A stretch of 64,000 nt of DNA from Parablautia sp. Marseille-Q6255 (GTDB taxonomy: Bacteria; Bacillota; Clostridia; Lachnospirales; Lachnospiraceae): assembly GCF_951230155.1 (NCBI RefSeq), contig NZ_CATNVD010000021.1:1-64000 (forward strand). Reading direction: 5' to 3'. Both the position numbers and the translations under genes were made by a program. This document shows, in pieces, positions 34,873 to 43,376 of this stretch. Under the pieces are notes generated by a model, which saw nothing but the letters and a program-made list of their open reading frames with translations, searched no databases and was not told where the DNA came from. The stretch's first letter is position 1. Every line of letters starts with the position of its first letter.

Positions 34873-35496
34873 CTATTTTGTCAAACATTTTCTGTACTCC
34901 GCAGGTGTAATCCCCATCTTCTTCTTAAATGCTGTTACAAAATACTGCGAATTCTGATATCCGGTCAGTTCAGCGACGCGATAAATTTTTTCATTCGTAT
35001 GGATCAGAAGCTCCTTCGCCTTCTCCATACGAAAATTTGTCAGATAATCCGTAAAATTCATCCCCATCTTATTCTTAAAATAATTACTCAGATAGCAGAC
35101 AGACAGATGTACATGCTCCGCAACCTGCTCAAGAGACAGTTCCTTTGCATAATTTAGCTGCACATATTCCAGGATCTGGTTGATATAGAAGGAACTCATT
35201 CTGTTCCTCGCAACTGCATCTGCCTCCTGCGTCATCTCTGTAAGACTTTTCAACAACGACTCCGAAATCTCGCGAAAGTCCCGGATCTCCTCTACATTTC
35301 TTACAAATCCCAGGATTGCATCGCTGCAGTGCAGATCCATCCCCAATTCCTCCGCCACTGTCTCAATATTTTTCTGAAACAGCAATAAATGACGCTTCAG
35401 ACGCAAAATGCCGCACCGGTGGACGCGATAGCTTTCGAGAAATTCCTCCAGCGCTTCTTCCATACGCTCTGCATTCCCGGTTTTTACTGCATTCAT
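34873..35496 (-). pseudogene. response regulator, C-terminal part with AraC DNA-binding domain (split gene)
   Basis: 207 residues: about 100 residues of linker, then a full AraC-type double helix-turn-helix (LSLEQVAEHVHLSVCYLSNYF; KIYRVAELTGYQNSQYFVTAFK). YesN-type regulators normally have receiver, linker and AraC domain in one chain of about 500 residues; this part plus the upstream frame add up to that length. The frames meet at TTATGA, where the first stops and an ATG begins. One missing base there would explain it. It could still be translated by reinitiation, so loss of function is not certain. Confidence 0.7.
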
Positions 35497-36380
35497 AACC
35501 TTCTACAGGCTTCTTCCGAAAAAATCACTCTATCCGTCTTACATTGCCCTGCAACGTGTAGCTGTTCATCCTGCGCATAAATGTATTGCTTCGCTGCTTC
35601 CAGCGCCTCAAAATATGCTGCTTTCATATCAGAAAAGCTTTCCCATCTCCGGCTTATTCCAAGGTAAAGCTTTCCCTCAAGACAGCTCTCCAGCTCTTCC
35701 AGTGCGGCCGGAACAGCCCGGATATCCGGCTCCTGCTCCCATACGAGAATCATCTGATAACCAAAGCATACATATGCAGCCAGTGTCTGCGGGAACAATT
35801 CCCGCACCCTTTGCTTCCATATTCCTGATTCCTGCTGCATTTTTTCTGGAATATCTCCCATATCCAGCACAGCGATACGATAGCTGCCTTCTCTGTCTGA
35901 AAGACCAAGCTTCTCCAGATTGTTTCTTTCCTCCTGCGGCTGCGATGCCCGGATCAGATTAAAAAAATGATTGTCTTCCATACTCTGCGTCCGCGTCATC
36001 TGACTGTTTTCCCGCTTTGCGGCAACACCATCCAAAGCAGCATACAATTCTTCTGCCTTCAGAGGCTTCAAGATAAAGTCATACACCTGATATTGCAACG
36101 CCTTTTTTGCATATTCAAAATCACTGTATCCACTGAGAATAATAAAATCCAGATTATGATATCGGTGCTTCAGATATCCGATCAGCTCAAGCCCGTCCTG
36201 CTTTGGCATACGGATGTCTGTCACGATCACATCCGGCACCCGCTTTCCAAGCATTTCTATTACAGCTACAGCGCTCTGACAGCTTCCCATCAGCTCATAT
36301 TTATCCGGATACATTTCTATCAGCCGCGCTACCCCTCGTCTGACCTTTGGTTCATCATCTACCACTACTATTTTAAGCAT
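35493..36380 (-). pseudogene. response regulator, N-terminal receiver part (split gene)
   Basis: 295 residues with a complete receiver domain: acidic pocket VVVDDEP, phosphoacceptor in DIRMPKQDG (Asp about 55), conserved Lys in ILKPL. The linker region continues to SEEACRRL and then TGA, exactly where the AraC part starts in another frame. It forms a pair with the YesM-type kinase upstream. Together with the downstream frame this is one YesN-type regulator gene with a single-base frameshift, either in the strain or in the sequence. Confidence 0.75.
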
Positions 36381-36425
36381 AATGTCCTCCGTCTTCCAGC
36401 GGAATATTCTGGAAATTTTTTATAA

Positions 36426-38168
36426 TCACAGATTCAGCGACTCTTTGGGAAAACGCAGCACGACCGCAGTTCCCTCTCCCCTGGCGCTGATAATTTCCAG
36501 CCCATACTGTTCTCCATACAAAAGCTTCAGTCTCTGATTGATATTACTAAGTCCCACGCGATCGCTGTCCTGTGACAGCACATAGGTGATCCGTTCCTGC
36601 GATATCCCTGCCCCATTATCAATGATCCGCAGCACTGCTTCTTCCTCTTCCAGCTCCGCTCTCACCTCGATCACCGCATGTTCCATATCCTGCGCAAACC
36701 CATGCACAATACAGTTTTCTACGATCGGCTGCAGCAGCATTCGAAATGTTTTATATGGATATACACGTTCATCTACTGAAAATCTCCCAAAGTGCATTTC
36801 GTACCGTTCTTCATAAATGTTGATATAATTTCGGATACACGAAAGCTCATCCTTCAGCGTTACGATGCTTTCTTTTTTGCTGATCGAGTACCTGAGTATC
36901 TCAGAAAAGGACGTGATCATGCGACAGATATCCGGCGCCGGGATGTCAAGAGCCATCCAATGCAGTGTATCCAGTGTGTTGTATATAAAATGTGGATTGA
37001 TCTGTGCATTTAACGCCTGTATCTGATACTCCTTTTCTCTTTTATTCATTTCATTATTCTTCTGTATATAGCTTTCTATTTTCTGGTTCATTTCATTAAA
37101 GCTCTGATACAGCTTTCCGATCTCATCCTCCTGATCAATATACAGTCGTTTTCCTAACAGCTCTTTTTCCGGCACGCTCATTGCCACCACCATCTTCTGT
37201 ATTGGATGAATCATATATTTTTGGATCATCAGCGCCCCGGATACTGAGAATAGTATAATAAACATCAGCAGGACAACGGTCATCTGAACCACCCACCTCC
37301 CTGATTTCAACACTTCCTCACGACTTTTCATAGAAATGTAATTCCAGTCATTATACTCAGATCGCAATCTCGTCACTACATATTGTTCGCCCTCATACTC
37401 CTGTTCACTGCATGTCCGCTCCGAAGACTGTACTGCCTGAAAAAAGTCTTTATCAAGCATATTTGCTGCTTCCAGATGATTACTCCAGATGATACTCCCT
37501 TCATCATCCACGATCAGATAGGTCGAATGATCATCCTGCTGTCCAAGAAGCTCAAACAGGTTTTCAAACAAGTCCAGATCTATATTCAGTACCAGCACTC
37601 CCTGCGGTTCCCATGTAGACGCCAGGTCTTTCACTACAAACGCACAGGAAAAATATTTTTCCTGATTTCTCACACTTTTCACTTCATACGTGGAAAGCCA
37701 TGCTGCCGCCCCATTCTTTTCCCGTATCTGCTCCTGCCAGTGTACGTTATTGATGTAAAGCGTCTTAAAATTTCCAGTGACTGTTGAGTCCTGAAAGAAA
37801 ACTTCTCCATCATCTGCAAACAGATAAACAGATTCCACATACTCTCCCTCACTTTGAATCCCCCGCAGATAGTCTGTCATCCTTACATAATCCAGAGGGA
37901 TCCGCTCGTCCTCCTCTTCACGTATCATCTCGACAATACTAGTATCCTCATATATCTGATAGATAATATTCTCATAACGCTTAAGCTGCAGCTCTGTTGT
38001 TTTTAAAATATTTCCCAGCTCATTGGACTGATTGCTGTATTCCTGCTCGATCCAGGTCGTGCTTGCAGTCTGATATACCCATGCAGAGACGGCGCAGGTC
38101 GGTACCAATATAAAGATGATCAGTATCAGTATAAATTTTTTTCTAATTGATAAATCCTTTATTTTCAT
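36426..38168 (-). CDS. YesM-type sensor histidine kinase
   Basis: 580 residues: membrane helix (~13-33), extracellular Cache-like sensor region (~35-295), second helix (~300-322), HAMP (~325-378), His-kinase domain with the phosphoacceptor in NAQINPHFIYNTL, and ATPase with DNGAGI. This is the class of two-component kinases that control sugar ABC transporters in Firmicutes. It lies directly ahead of its (split) regulator and the GH172 transport operon, so it probably senses that sugar outside the cell. Confidence 0.92.
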   Translation of the reverse strand: MKIKDLSIRKKFILILIIFILVPTCAVSAWVYQTASTTWIEQEYSNQSNELGNILKTTELQLKRYENIIYQIYEDTSIVEMIREEEDERIPLDYVRMTDYLRGIQSEGEYVESVYLFADDGEVFFQDSTVTGNFKTLYINNVHWQEQIREKNGAAAWLSTYEVKSVRNQEKYFSCAFVVKDLASTWEPQGVLVLNIDLDLFENLFELLGQQDDHSTYLIVDDEGSIIWSNHLEAANMLDKDFFQAVQSSERTCSEQEYEGEQYVVTRLRSEYNDWNYISMKSREEVLKSGRWVVQMTVVLLMFIILFSVSGALMIQKYMIHPIQKMVVAMSVPEKELLGKRLYIDQEDEIGKLYQSFNEMNQKIESYIQKNNEMNKREKEYQIQALNAQINPHFIYNTLDTLHWMALDIPAPDICRMITSFSEILRYSISKKESIVTLKDELSCIRNYINIYEERYEMHFGRFSVDERVYPYKTFRMLLQPIVENCIVHGFAQDMEHAVIEVRAELEEEEAVLRIIDNGAGISQERITYVLSQDSDRVGLSNINQRLKLLYGEQYGLEIISARGEGTAVVLRFPKESLNL

Positions 38169-38253
38169 TTTTCTACCGGTCCCCTCCGTTTTCCTGTCCT
38201 CATCCGACCTTCTATACGCGGTACGGTTTTCTTATCTTCCCGACCTATTCATT

Positions 38254-39339
38254 TCAACGCCTGCCAGAGACTGCAACAGGCTTTTTCGTTACTATAAGCG
38301 CGGCTATTGCCGCCGCTGCACCGCCGATCAGCTTAGACACAAGCAGTGGAACGACCATGTCAGGCTCTGTGCCAAAAGTAAAGCCCATATGCGCAGCCAG
38401 TGCTGAAGCACCGCACACAAGAAACGCTGCATTGACGATCTTGCCTCTGTCATCCATATCCCTCATCATAGCCATCGCCGGCACCGGGCTTACAATTCCG
38501 ATCAGAAGCCCGGCGATACTGGTTTCATTCATCCCGGTCACTTTGCCCGCCCACCGAAGCGGGCGTCCGAGCATCCGTTTTAGAAGCTCTGCGACCGGAA
38601 GGCTGCCCAGCATCACAATACCAATAGAAGACACCACTCCCATCGCCTCCTCTATTGGCGCCAGATCCCCGGCTAACGACACGCCAGTCATATATCGGAC
38701 TGCTCCCGCGATCAGTCCGATCGTAGTAAGGATCCTGATCGCTCCTGCAAACCAACCGAACCCGCGAATCATTTTTTCCTGAAATCTGCCGATCCCTGCC
38801 ATGAGTAAAAATGACAGAAGGAAAATGGGGAGACTCTGAAGCAGCACCGTGCTCACACGCAGCCCGCAGAAGAGGCCGCCCACAAGAAGTGCCAGCGGCA
38901 TGACGCCAAGCCCCGTCAGAATACCCCTGGCAAACAGCGGACGATCCTCCTGTTCCAGCATCCCCATACCAACAGGGATCGTAAATGTAATCGTACAGCC
39001 AAACGTCGCCCCGATCACAAGCCCGGCATAGCTTGCCATCGCACTCTTTCTCGCAAGTTCTCCGGCAAGCTGATATCCGCCCATATCAATTGCCAGTATG
39101 CCTCCCAATGTCGCCGGGTCCAGCCCGGCCGCCAGCCACAAGGGCGCAGCAACGCGTTCCAGAAAGTCTGCAAGTACAGGCGCCAGACAGATAATCCCCG
39201 TCATAGAAAGCGCCGTGGCTCCAAGGAGCATAAATCCCTCTTCAAACCGTTTTCCAAATCCCAACCGGTTGCCCAGTATCCGGTCTGTCCCTCCGAGTAC
39301 AGCCCCGGCTGCCATAATCCACATCATGATCGTATTCAT
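38254..39339 (-). CDS. eutH: EutH-type ethanolamine permease
   Basis: 361 residues and about ten membrane helices. Signature parts of EutH are present: KRFEEGFMLLGATALSM, LAIDMGGYQLAGELA and HMGFTFGTEPDM. ATG 39339 follows GGAGTGGAAAACATACG. EutH brings ethanolamine into the cell. No other eut genes are visible in this window, so either the rest of the eut locus is elsewhere or this transporter serves another route. Confidence 0.9.
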   Translation of the reverse strand: MNTIMMWIMAAGAVLGGTDRILGNRLGFGKRFEEGFMLLGATALSMTGIICLAPVLADFLERVAAPLWLAAGLDPATLGGILAIDMGGYQLAGELARKSAMASYAGLVIGATFGCTITFTIPVGMGMLEQEDRPLFARGILTGLGVMPLALLVGGLFCGLRVSTVLLQSLPIFLLSFLLMAGIGRFQEKMIRGFGWFAGAIRILTTIGLIAGAVRYMTGVSLAGDLAPIEEAMGVVSSIGIVMLGSLPVAELLKRMLGRPLRWAGKVTGMNETSIAGLLIGIVSPVPAMAMMRDMDDRGKIVNAAFLVCGASALAAHMGFTFGTEPDMVVPLLVSKLIGGAAAAIAALIVTKKPVAVSGRR

Positions 39340-39537
39340 CGTATGTTTTCCACTCCGTTCACCCAGCCCCTGTGTATAAAGCGCATTACTTCCTGTCCAC
39401 CGGGCTGAAATACTTTCTTAATTGTAGCATCTGCATTTTCCTGTGACAACACCAACTGTCAATATTCTGATAAATGATATATCTCTCATTATTTCTCTTG
39501 ACACCTATCTATTACAATACGAAGGATCCGGCTACGC

Positions 39538-39834
39538 GATTCTGCACAGCAAAGTGATTATGCATATCTTCTGCCTGATGAAATTGCATCCTTTACAACA
39601 AATACTGTTTATAATAATGAGAATACTCACCTCTCCTTTACGCAGGGCGGCGGACACGGCGGCTCACACCCACATTTAGTCCATGATTTTGTCCGCTCTA
39701 TCATCGAAAACCGTAAACCGGCTATAGATGATATTATGGGCGCGTACTGGACGGGAACTGGAATCTGCGCACACGAATCCGCAATGCGAGGCGGAGAAGT
39801 CATCTCTATTCCTGCATTTGAAAATGTAGAATAA
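39538..39834 (+). pseudogene. C-terminal fragment of a Gfo/Idh/MocA-type oxidoreductase
   Basis: An open frame on the plus strand without start codon reads ...LPDEIASFTTNTVYNNENTH, then GGGHGGSHPHLVHDFVRSI and ICAHESAMRGG, ending at TAA 39832-39834. This is the C-terminal signature of sugar-type Gfo/Idh/MocA oxidoreductases. The NAD-binding domain is missing. Between 39340 and 39537 I see no gene. Confidence 0.65.
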
Positions 39835-39867
39835 GAGCTTTTTAAGGTTCCAGAGCAAACAATATTT

Positions 39868-39909
39868 AAAACGCTAAGTCACAGGTTCCCCTCCTGACTT
39901 AGCGTTTTT
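39868..39909. terminator. bidirectional terminator after the UbiD cluster
   Basis: AAAACGCTAAGTCA and TGACTTAGCGTTTTT make a perfect 14-bp stem with a 13-base loop, T/A tracts on both sides. It ends the leftward LpdD-like gene transcript. Confidence 0.85.
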
Positions 39910-39938
39910 GTTTACCCCTATATGGCTTCTGAAGAGCT

Positions 39939-40286
39939 TTATAACAGTTTTCTCAGAAGCTGCCTGCTTTTTTCGTGTATCAGCTTGATTTTATCCGGCG
40001 TAAGTGCGTCGATATGAATCCCACACGTACAGACTGCAGTACACGCTTTTTCTCTGGCAAATGTCTCTGCAAACAGCCTTGCCACTGCTTCTTCCTTATG
40101 TCCCATGCAGGACAGCACCGATGTAGTCACGCTCACGCCCTCTCCGGTAAGACTCGGCCGGGCTACGGATAAAACTGTGCTCCCTATGTGGGGACAGCTG
40201 CCCCCATATACGGCAAGTGTATAATCCCTTCCCATCTGAATCACATCACAAGTCAGAATATAACCATCAAATAGCTCAACTGTCAT
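39939..40286 (-). CDS. lpdD: LpdD-like protein (UbiD-system accessory)
   Basis: 115 residues from ATG 40286, overlapping the UbiX end by 11 bases, with GAGGCAGAGG upstream. It matches the small LpdD family (pattern YTLAVYGGSCPHIGSTVLS...ARPSL) that accompanies UbiD-type hydroxyaryl decarboxylases such as gallate decarboxylase of Lactobacillus plantarum, where LpdD has been proposed as a prenylated-flavin chaperone. It supports reading the three-gene block as one decarboxylase system. Confidence 0.75.
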   Translation of the reverse strand: MTVELFDGYILTCDVIQMGRDYTLAVYGGSCPHIGSTVLSVARPSLTGEGVSVTTSVLSCMGHKEEAVARLFAETFAREKACTAVCTCGIHIDALTPDKIKLIHEKSRQLLRKLL

Positions 40287-40854
40287 CCTCTGCCTCCATC
40301 CCCGTCCACGGCACAAAACGACCGCAGGTAATCCCAAACTGCAGCAGAACCTTTCCTACGACATGCCAGATCATATCCTCGACTGTTTTCGGATGATTAT
40401 AGAAAGTCAGCACAGGAGGAACAATGACACAGCCCAGATCTGATACCTCTTTCAGATTTCGGATATGTACTTTTCCAAAAGGCATCTCCCGCGGTACAAG
40501 TACCACCTTACGTCCCTCCTTCAGGCAGACGTCTGCTGCACGCAAGATCAGGTTCTCCGCATATCCGGTTGCAATTCCCGCCAGCGTTTTCATTGTACAT
40601 GGCATAATGATCATGCCATCTGTCACACAGGAGCCGCTGGAAATATCTGCCGCCATGTCCTCTACGCGGTAAACGGAATCTGCCAGCTCTAAAAGCTCCT
40701 CAAATGGGATTTTACTTTCCAGCTCCCAGGTCGTTCTTGCCCCGTTGCTTACGATCAAGTCTGCCTGACAGCCTGCTTCGCATGTTAATGCTTTTACCAG
40801 ATAATAGCTCATTTCTACTCCGGTAGCTCCCGTTACTCCTACTATGATCCTCAT
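40276..40854 (-). CDS. ubiX: UbiX-family flavin prenyltransferase
   Basis: 192 residues with the UbiX opening RIIVGVTGATGVEMSYYLV and later MIIMPCTMKTLAGIA and LVPREMPF. It prenylates FMN with dimethylallyl phosphate to make the prFMN cofactor of UbiD enzymes. It lies 12 bases after the UbiD gene. The linkage UbiD-UbiX-LpdD is typical for catabolic, non-ubiquinone decarboxylases. Confidence 0.92.
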   Translation of the reverse strand: MRIIVGVTGATGVEMSYYLVKALTCEAGCQADLIVSNGARTTWELESKIPFEELLELADSVYRVEDMAADISSGSCVTDGMIIMPCTMKTLAGIATGYAENLILRAADVCLKEGRKVVLVPREMPFGKVHIRNLKEVSDLGCVIVPPVLTFYNHPKTVEDMIWHVVGKVLLQFGITCGRFVPWTGMEAEDDS

Positions 40855-40866
40855 ACAGAATTCTCC

Positions 40867-42339
40867 TTATCTGCTTTGTTGCAGCCATTTGGAAACATCG
40901 GTTTCCAGAAAAGCAGCGCGTCGGAACCGTTCCTTCTGATCAAATGGTACGGTACAATCAAAAATTGTCTTGCATGCAATACCATGATCCCGAATCCATG
41001 GTGAGCAGGATGGATCATTTGACGGATCCAGGGGATGACAGCGCACTCCCGGGATTGTGATGATATCAGCGTCTCCCTGAAATCTTGTATTCATCGCCCA
41101 CAATACATCATTCATGTCAAAACAGTCCACATCCTCATCGACAAGAAAGACATGCTTCAGCTCTCCAAAAGCAGCAAATGCTAAAAGGGCAGCCTGACGC
41201 TGGCGTCCTTCATCACTTTGTACCGTTTTCTGAAACTGTAAAACAGCCATGTATTTCCCGCCTCCCGATGAAGCACAGTATACATTTTTTAGCTTTCCGG
41301 GCATTGCTTTTTCCACCATCCCATAAATACTTGCTTCTGTCGGAATGCCTGCCATCGAAACGTGCTCCTCACTTGGTCCGATACACGTCTGCATGATCGG
41401 ATGCCTGCGATGGGTCACCGCTTTTACTTTAATCAGCCAGCACTGGCCGCTTGCCGGTCCCGTATACCCGGGAAATTCCGGCATCGCATAACCGCTGTGG
41501 CTGTTCTGATCTTCCTGCACCCGGACATTTGGGACAACTTCCCCTTCGATTACGTATTCTGCGTTCGCAATCGCCCGCTGTTGTACCGTCATACAGCGGC
41601 ACAGCTTCACCGGCTCTCCCCGCAGAGCTCCTGCGATCGCCAGCTCATCATACCCCATCGGTGTAGACGGCGGCTCAAAACATGACCCAATCTCAATAGC
41701 CGGATCCACACCAATGCTGACCGAAATCGGCAGCGGTTCTCCTCTTCTTTCTGCACACTCTGCCATCGCTCCGATGTGTCTTGCACCTGGCACAAAGTAA
41801 ATGGACAGTTCATCCCTGCTCTGAATACACATACGATGGATCGTCACATCGCTCTTCCCTGTCTCCGGGTGCGTGGCATAGCACATCCCCATCGTAATAT
41901 AAGGCCCTGCATCGTCCGGTGTATTTGTCGGTGCCGGGATCAGCTTATACAGGTCAAAATCCTCATCAGATGCCAGATGTATCACTTCCTGACACTGTGC
42001 CTTTTCTTCTGTCACAACCGGCTGTATCGGATGTTCCAGACAGGCATGCAATCTTTTCCCCAGATCCTGAGGCGGGCAGTCTAAAAGCGCCGCTACACGT
42101 TTACGGCTCGCCAGCACTCCAATGACTACCTTCGCATCCGGATGCCCCTTTACACAGTGAAAAAGCATAGCCGGTCCCTCTTTTGTCGGTCGCTTTACGG
42201 TCCCTCCGGCACCTATGTATCGATATACGCCTGCAAGCTCCGCATCTGGATCCACTTCAATCTCTGTCTCAAGCAGCTCCCCATCCAGCTTCCGCAAAAG
42301 CTCCAGCGCACTTCTTAAATCATCTACCTTTTTTTTCAT
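40867..42339 (-). CDS. UbiD-family prFMN-dependent decarboxylase
   Basis: 490 residues, full family length. Seen: QNSHSGYAMPEFPGYTG near residues 278-294 with the acidic residues of the active site, and HRRHPIMQTCIGPSEEHV. The pattern is closer to hydroxyaryl decarboxylases (LpdC/gallate type) than to UbiD of quinone synthesis. The enzyme would decarboxylate an aromatic or unsaturated acid, or carboxylate in reverse. Substrate not deducible; the linked transporter and 2-oxoacid oxidoreductase hint at a carboxylic acid pathway. Confidence 0.88.
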   Translation of the reverse strand: MKKKVDDLRSALELLRKLDGELLETEIEVDPDAELAGVYRYIGAGGTVKRPTKEGPAMLFHCVKGHPDAKVVIGVLASRKRVAALLDCPPQDLGKRLHACLEHPIQPVVTEEKAQCQEVIHLASDEDFDLYKLIPAPTNTPDDAGPYITMGMCYATHPETGKSDVTIHRMCIQSRDELSIYFVPGARHIGAMAECAERRGEPLPISVSIGVDPAIEIGSCFEPPSTPMGYDELAIAGALRGEPVKLCRCMTVQQRAIANAEYVIEGEVVPNVRVQEDQNSHSGYAMPEFPGYTGPASGQCWLIKVKAVTHRRHPIMQTCIGPSEEHVSMAGIPTEASIYGMVEKAMPGKLKNVYCASSGGGKYMAVLQFQKTVQSDEGRQRQAALLAFAAFGELKHVFLVDEDVDCFDMNDVLWAMNTRFQGDADIITIPGVRCHPLDPSNDPSCSPWIRDHGIACKTIFDCTVPFDQKERFRRAAFLETDVSKWLQQSR

Positions 42340-42403
42340 TATGATTTTTCCTTTTCTGCTGATTTTTTACTGTATGTGATTTTATCGTACTCCAGTCTGA
42401 AAA

Positions 42404-42424
42404 GGGAGAGGCGCCGCCTCTCCC
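42404..42424 (-). terminator. hairpin between ptb and ubiD genes
   Basis: GGGAGAGGCGCCGCCTCTCCC is a perfect palindrome; on the minus strand CTTTTC follows. It lies 7 bases after the phosphate acyltransferase stop. The short T tract suggests partial termination and separate levels for the UbiD block. Confidence 0.65.
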
Positions 42425-42430
42425 TTACAG

Positions 42431-43333
42431 CTACATGCACTGCATAATAGCGGTCAGAATCGAATAATATTTATCTTCCGGAGAGTCCGTCCTGCTCGTC
42501 ATAACAACAGGAACCGTCGTACCGCAAAGCGTTCCAGAGGATACAATATTCGCAAAATAGTGAATTGATTTTGTAAAGATATTTCCGGCGCACAGATCCG
42601 GCATCAGAAGGATATCCGGCTTTCCTGCAACCGGACTGTGGATTCCTTTACATCTGGCAGCCTCCTGCGAAATCGCATTATCAAGCCCGAATGGTCCGTC
42701 TACGATGCAGCCCCTGATCTGGCCTCTGTCACAGGCCTTTGCAAGGAGCGCCGCATCTACCGTGGATGGCATTTTCGGATTGACTGTTTCCAGAGCGCAG
42801 ACAACTGCCACCTTCGGGCATTCAATATGAAGTGCACCTGCCAGCCTGACTGCGTTTTTAATCAGCTTCAGCTTGTCATTATAGTCCGGCGTCACATTCA
42901 CTGCGCAGTCTGTCACGATCATCATCCGATCCTGAAACTCCATCACCGTTGCCTGGCTCAAAAGCGCTCCGTCCGGGACAAAACCATATCGTTCCTTATC
43001 CAGAATACAGCGCATAAAGGTCGCTGTCTGCATCAGTCCCTTCATCGGCATATCCGCTTTTCCGTCTTTCACCATCTGGCAGGCCAGCATACCGGCTTTC
43101 CGCTCATCTGCTTCTTCGATTATTTCATACGCATTCCGATCTTCCCCCATTTTTTCGAGAAGATCCGCGATTTTTTCCGGAATGCCAATGAGTACCGGCT
43201 CAATAACGCCTCTTTTCGCTGCCATGACAACAGCAGAAAGTGTATCCTCATCCTGCGCATTCGCAAGTACAAGCCTCTTTTTGATTTTCTGATCTAAAAT
43301 ATATGCTTCGATTTCTTTAAAACAATGAAACAT
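42431..43333 (-). CDS. ptb: phosphate butyryltransferase (Ptb)-type acyltransferase
   Basis: 300 residues, the size of Ptb. Features include DTLSAVVMAAKRGVIEPVLIG, ADMPMKGLMQTATFMR, VDGPFGLDNAISQEA and PDLCAGNIFTKS, conserved in Ptb/Pta. It exchanges CoA on an acyl-CoA for phosphate. Next to butyrate kinase, it would make acyl phosphate for ATP. The real acyl group may be butyryl, isobutyryl, isovaleryl or another short or aryl acid. Confidence 0.88.
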   Translation of the reverse strand: MFHCFKEIEAYILDQKIKKRLVLANAQDEDTLSAVVMAAKRGVIEPVLIGIPEKIADLLEKMGEDRNAYEIIEEADERKAGMLACQMVKDGKADMPMKGLMQTATFMRCILDKERYGFVPDGALLSQATVMEFQDRMMIVTDCAVNVTPDYNDKLKLIKNAVRLAGALHIECPKVAVVCALETVNPKMPSTVDAALLAKACDRGQIRGCIVDGPFGLDNAISQEAARCKGIHSPVAGKPDILLMPDLCAGNIFTKSIHYFANIVSSGTLCGTTVPVVMTSRTDSPEDKYYSILTAIMQCM

Positions 43334-43376
43334 CGTTCTCTCCTATCGTAATCTGCTCTACATGTTCTGAAATTGT

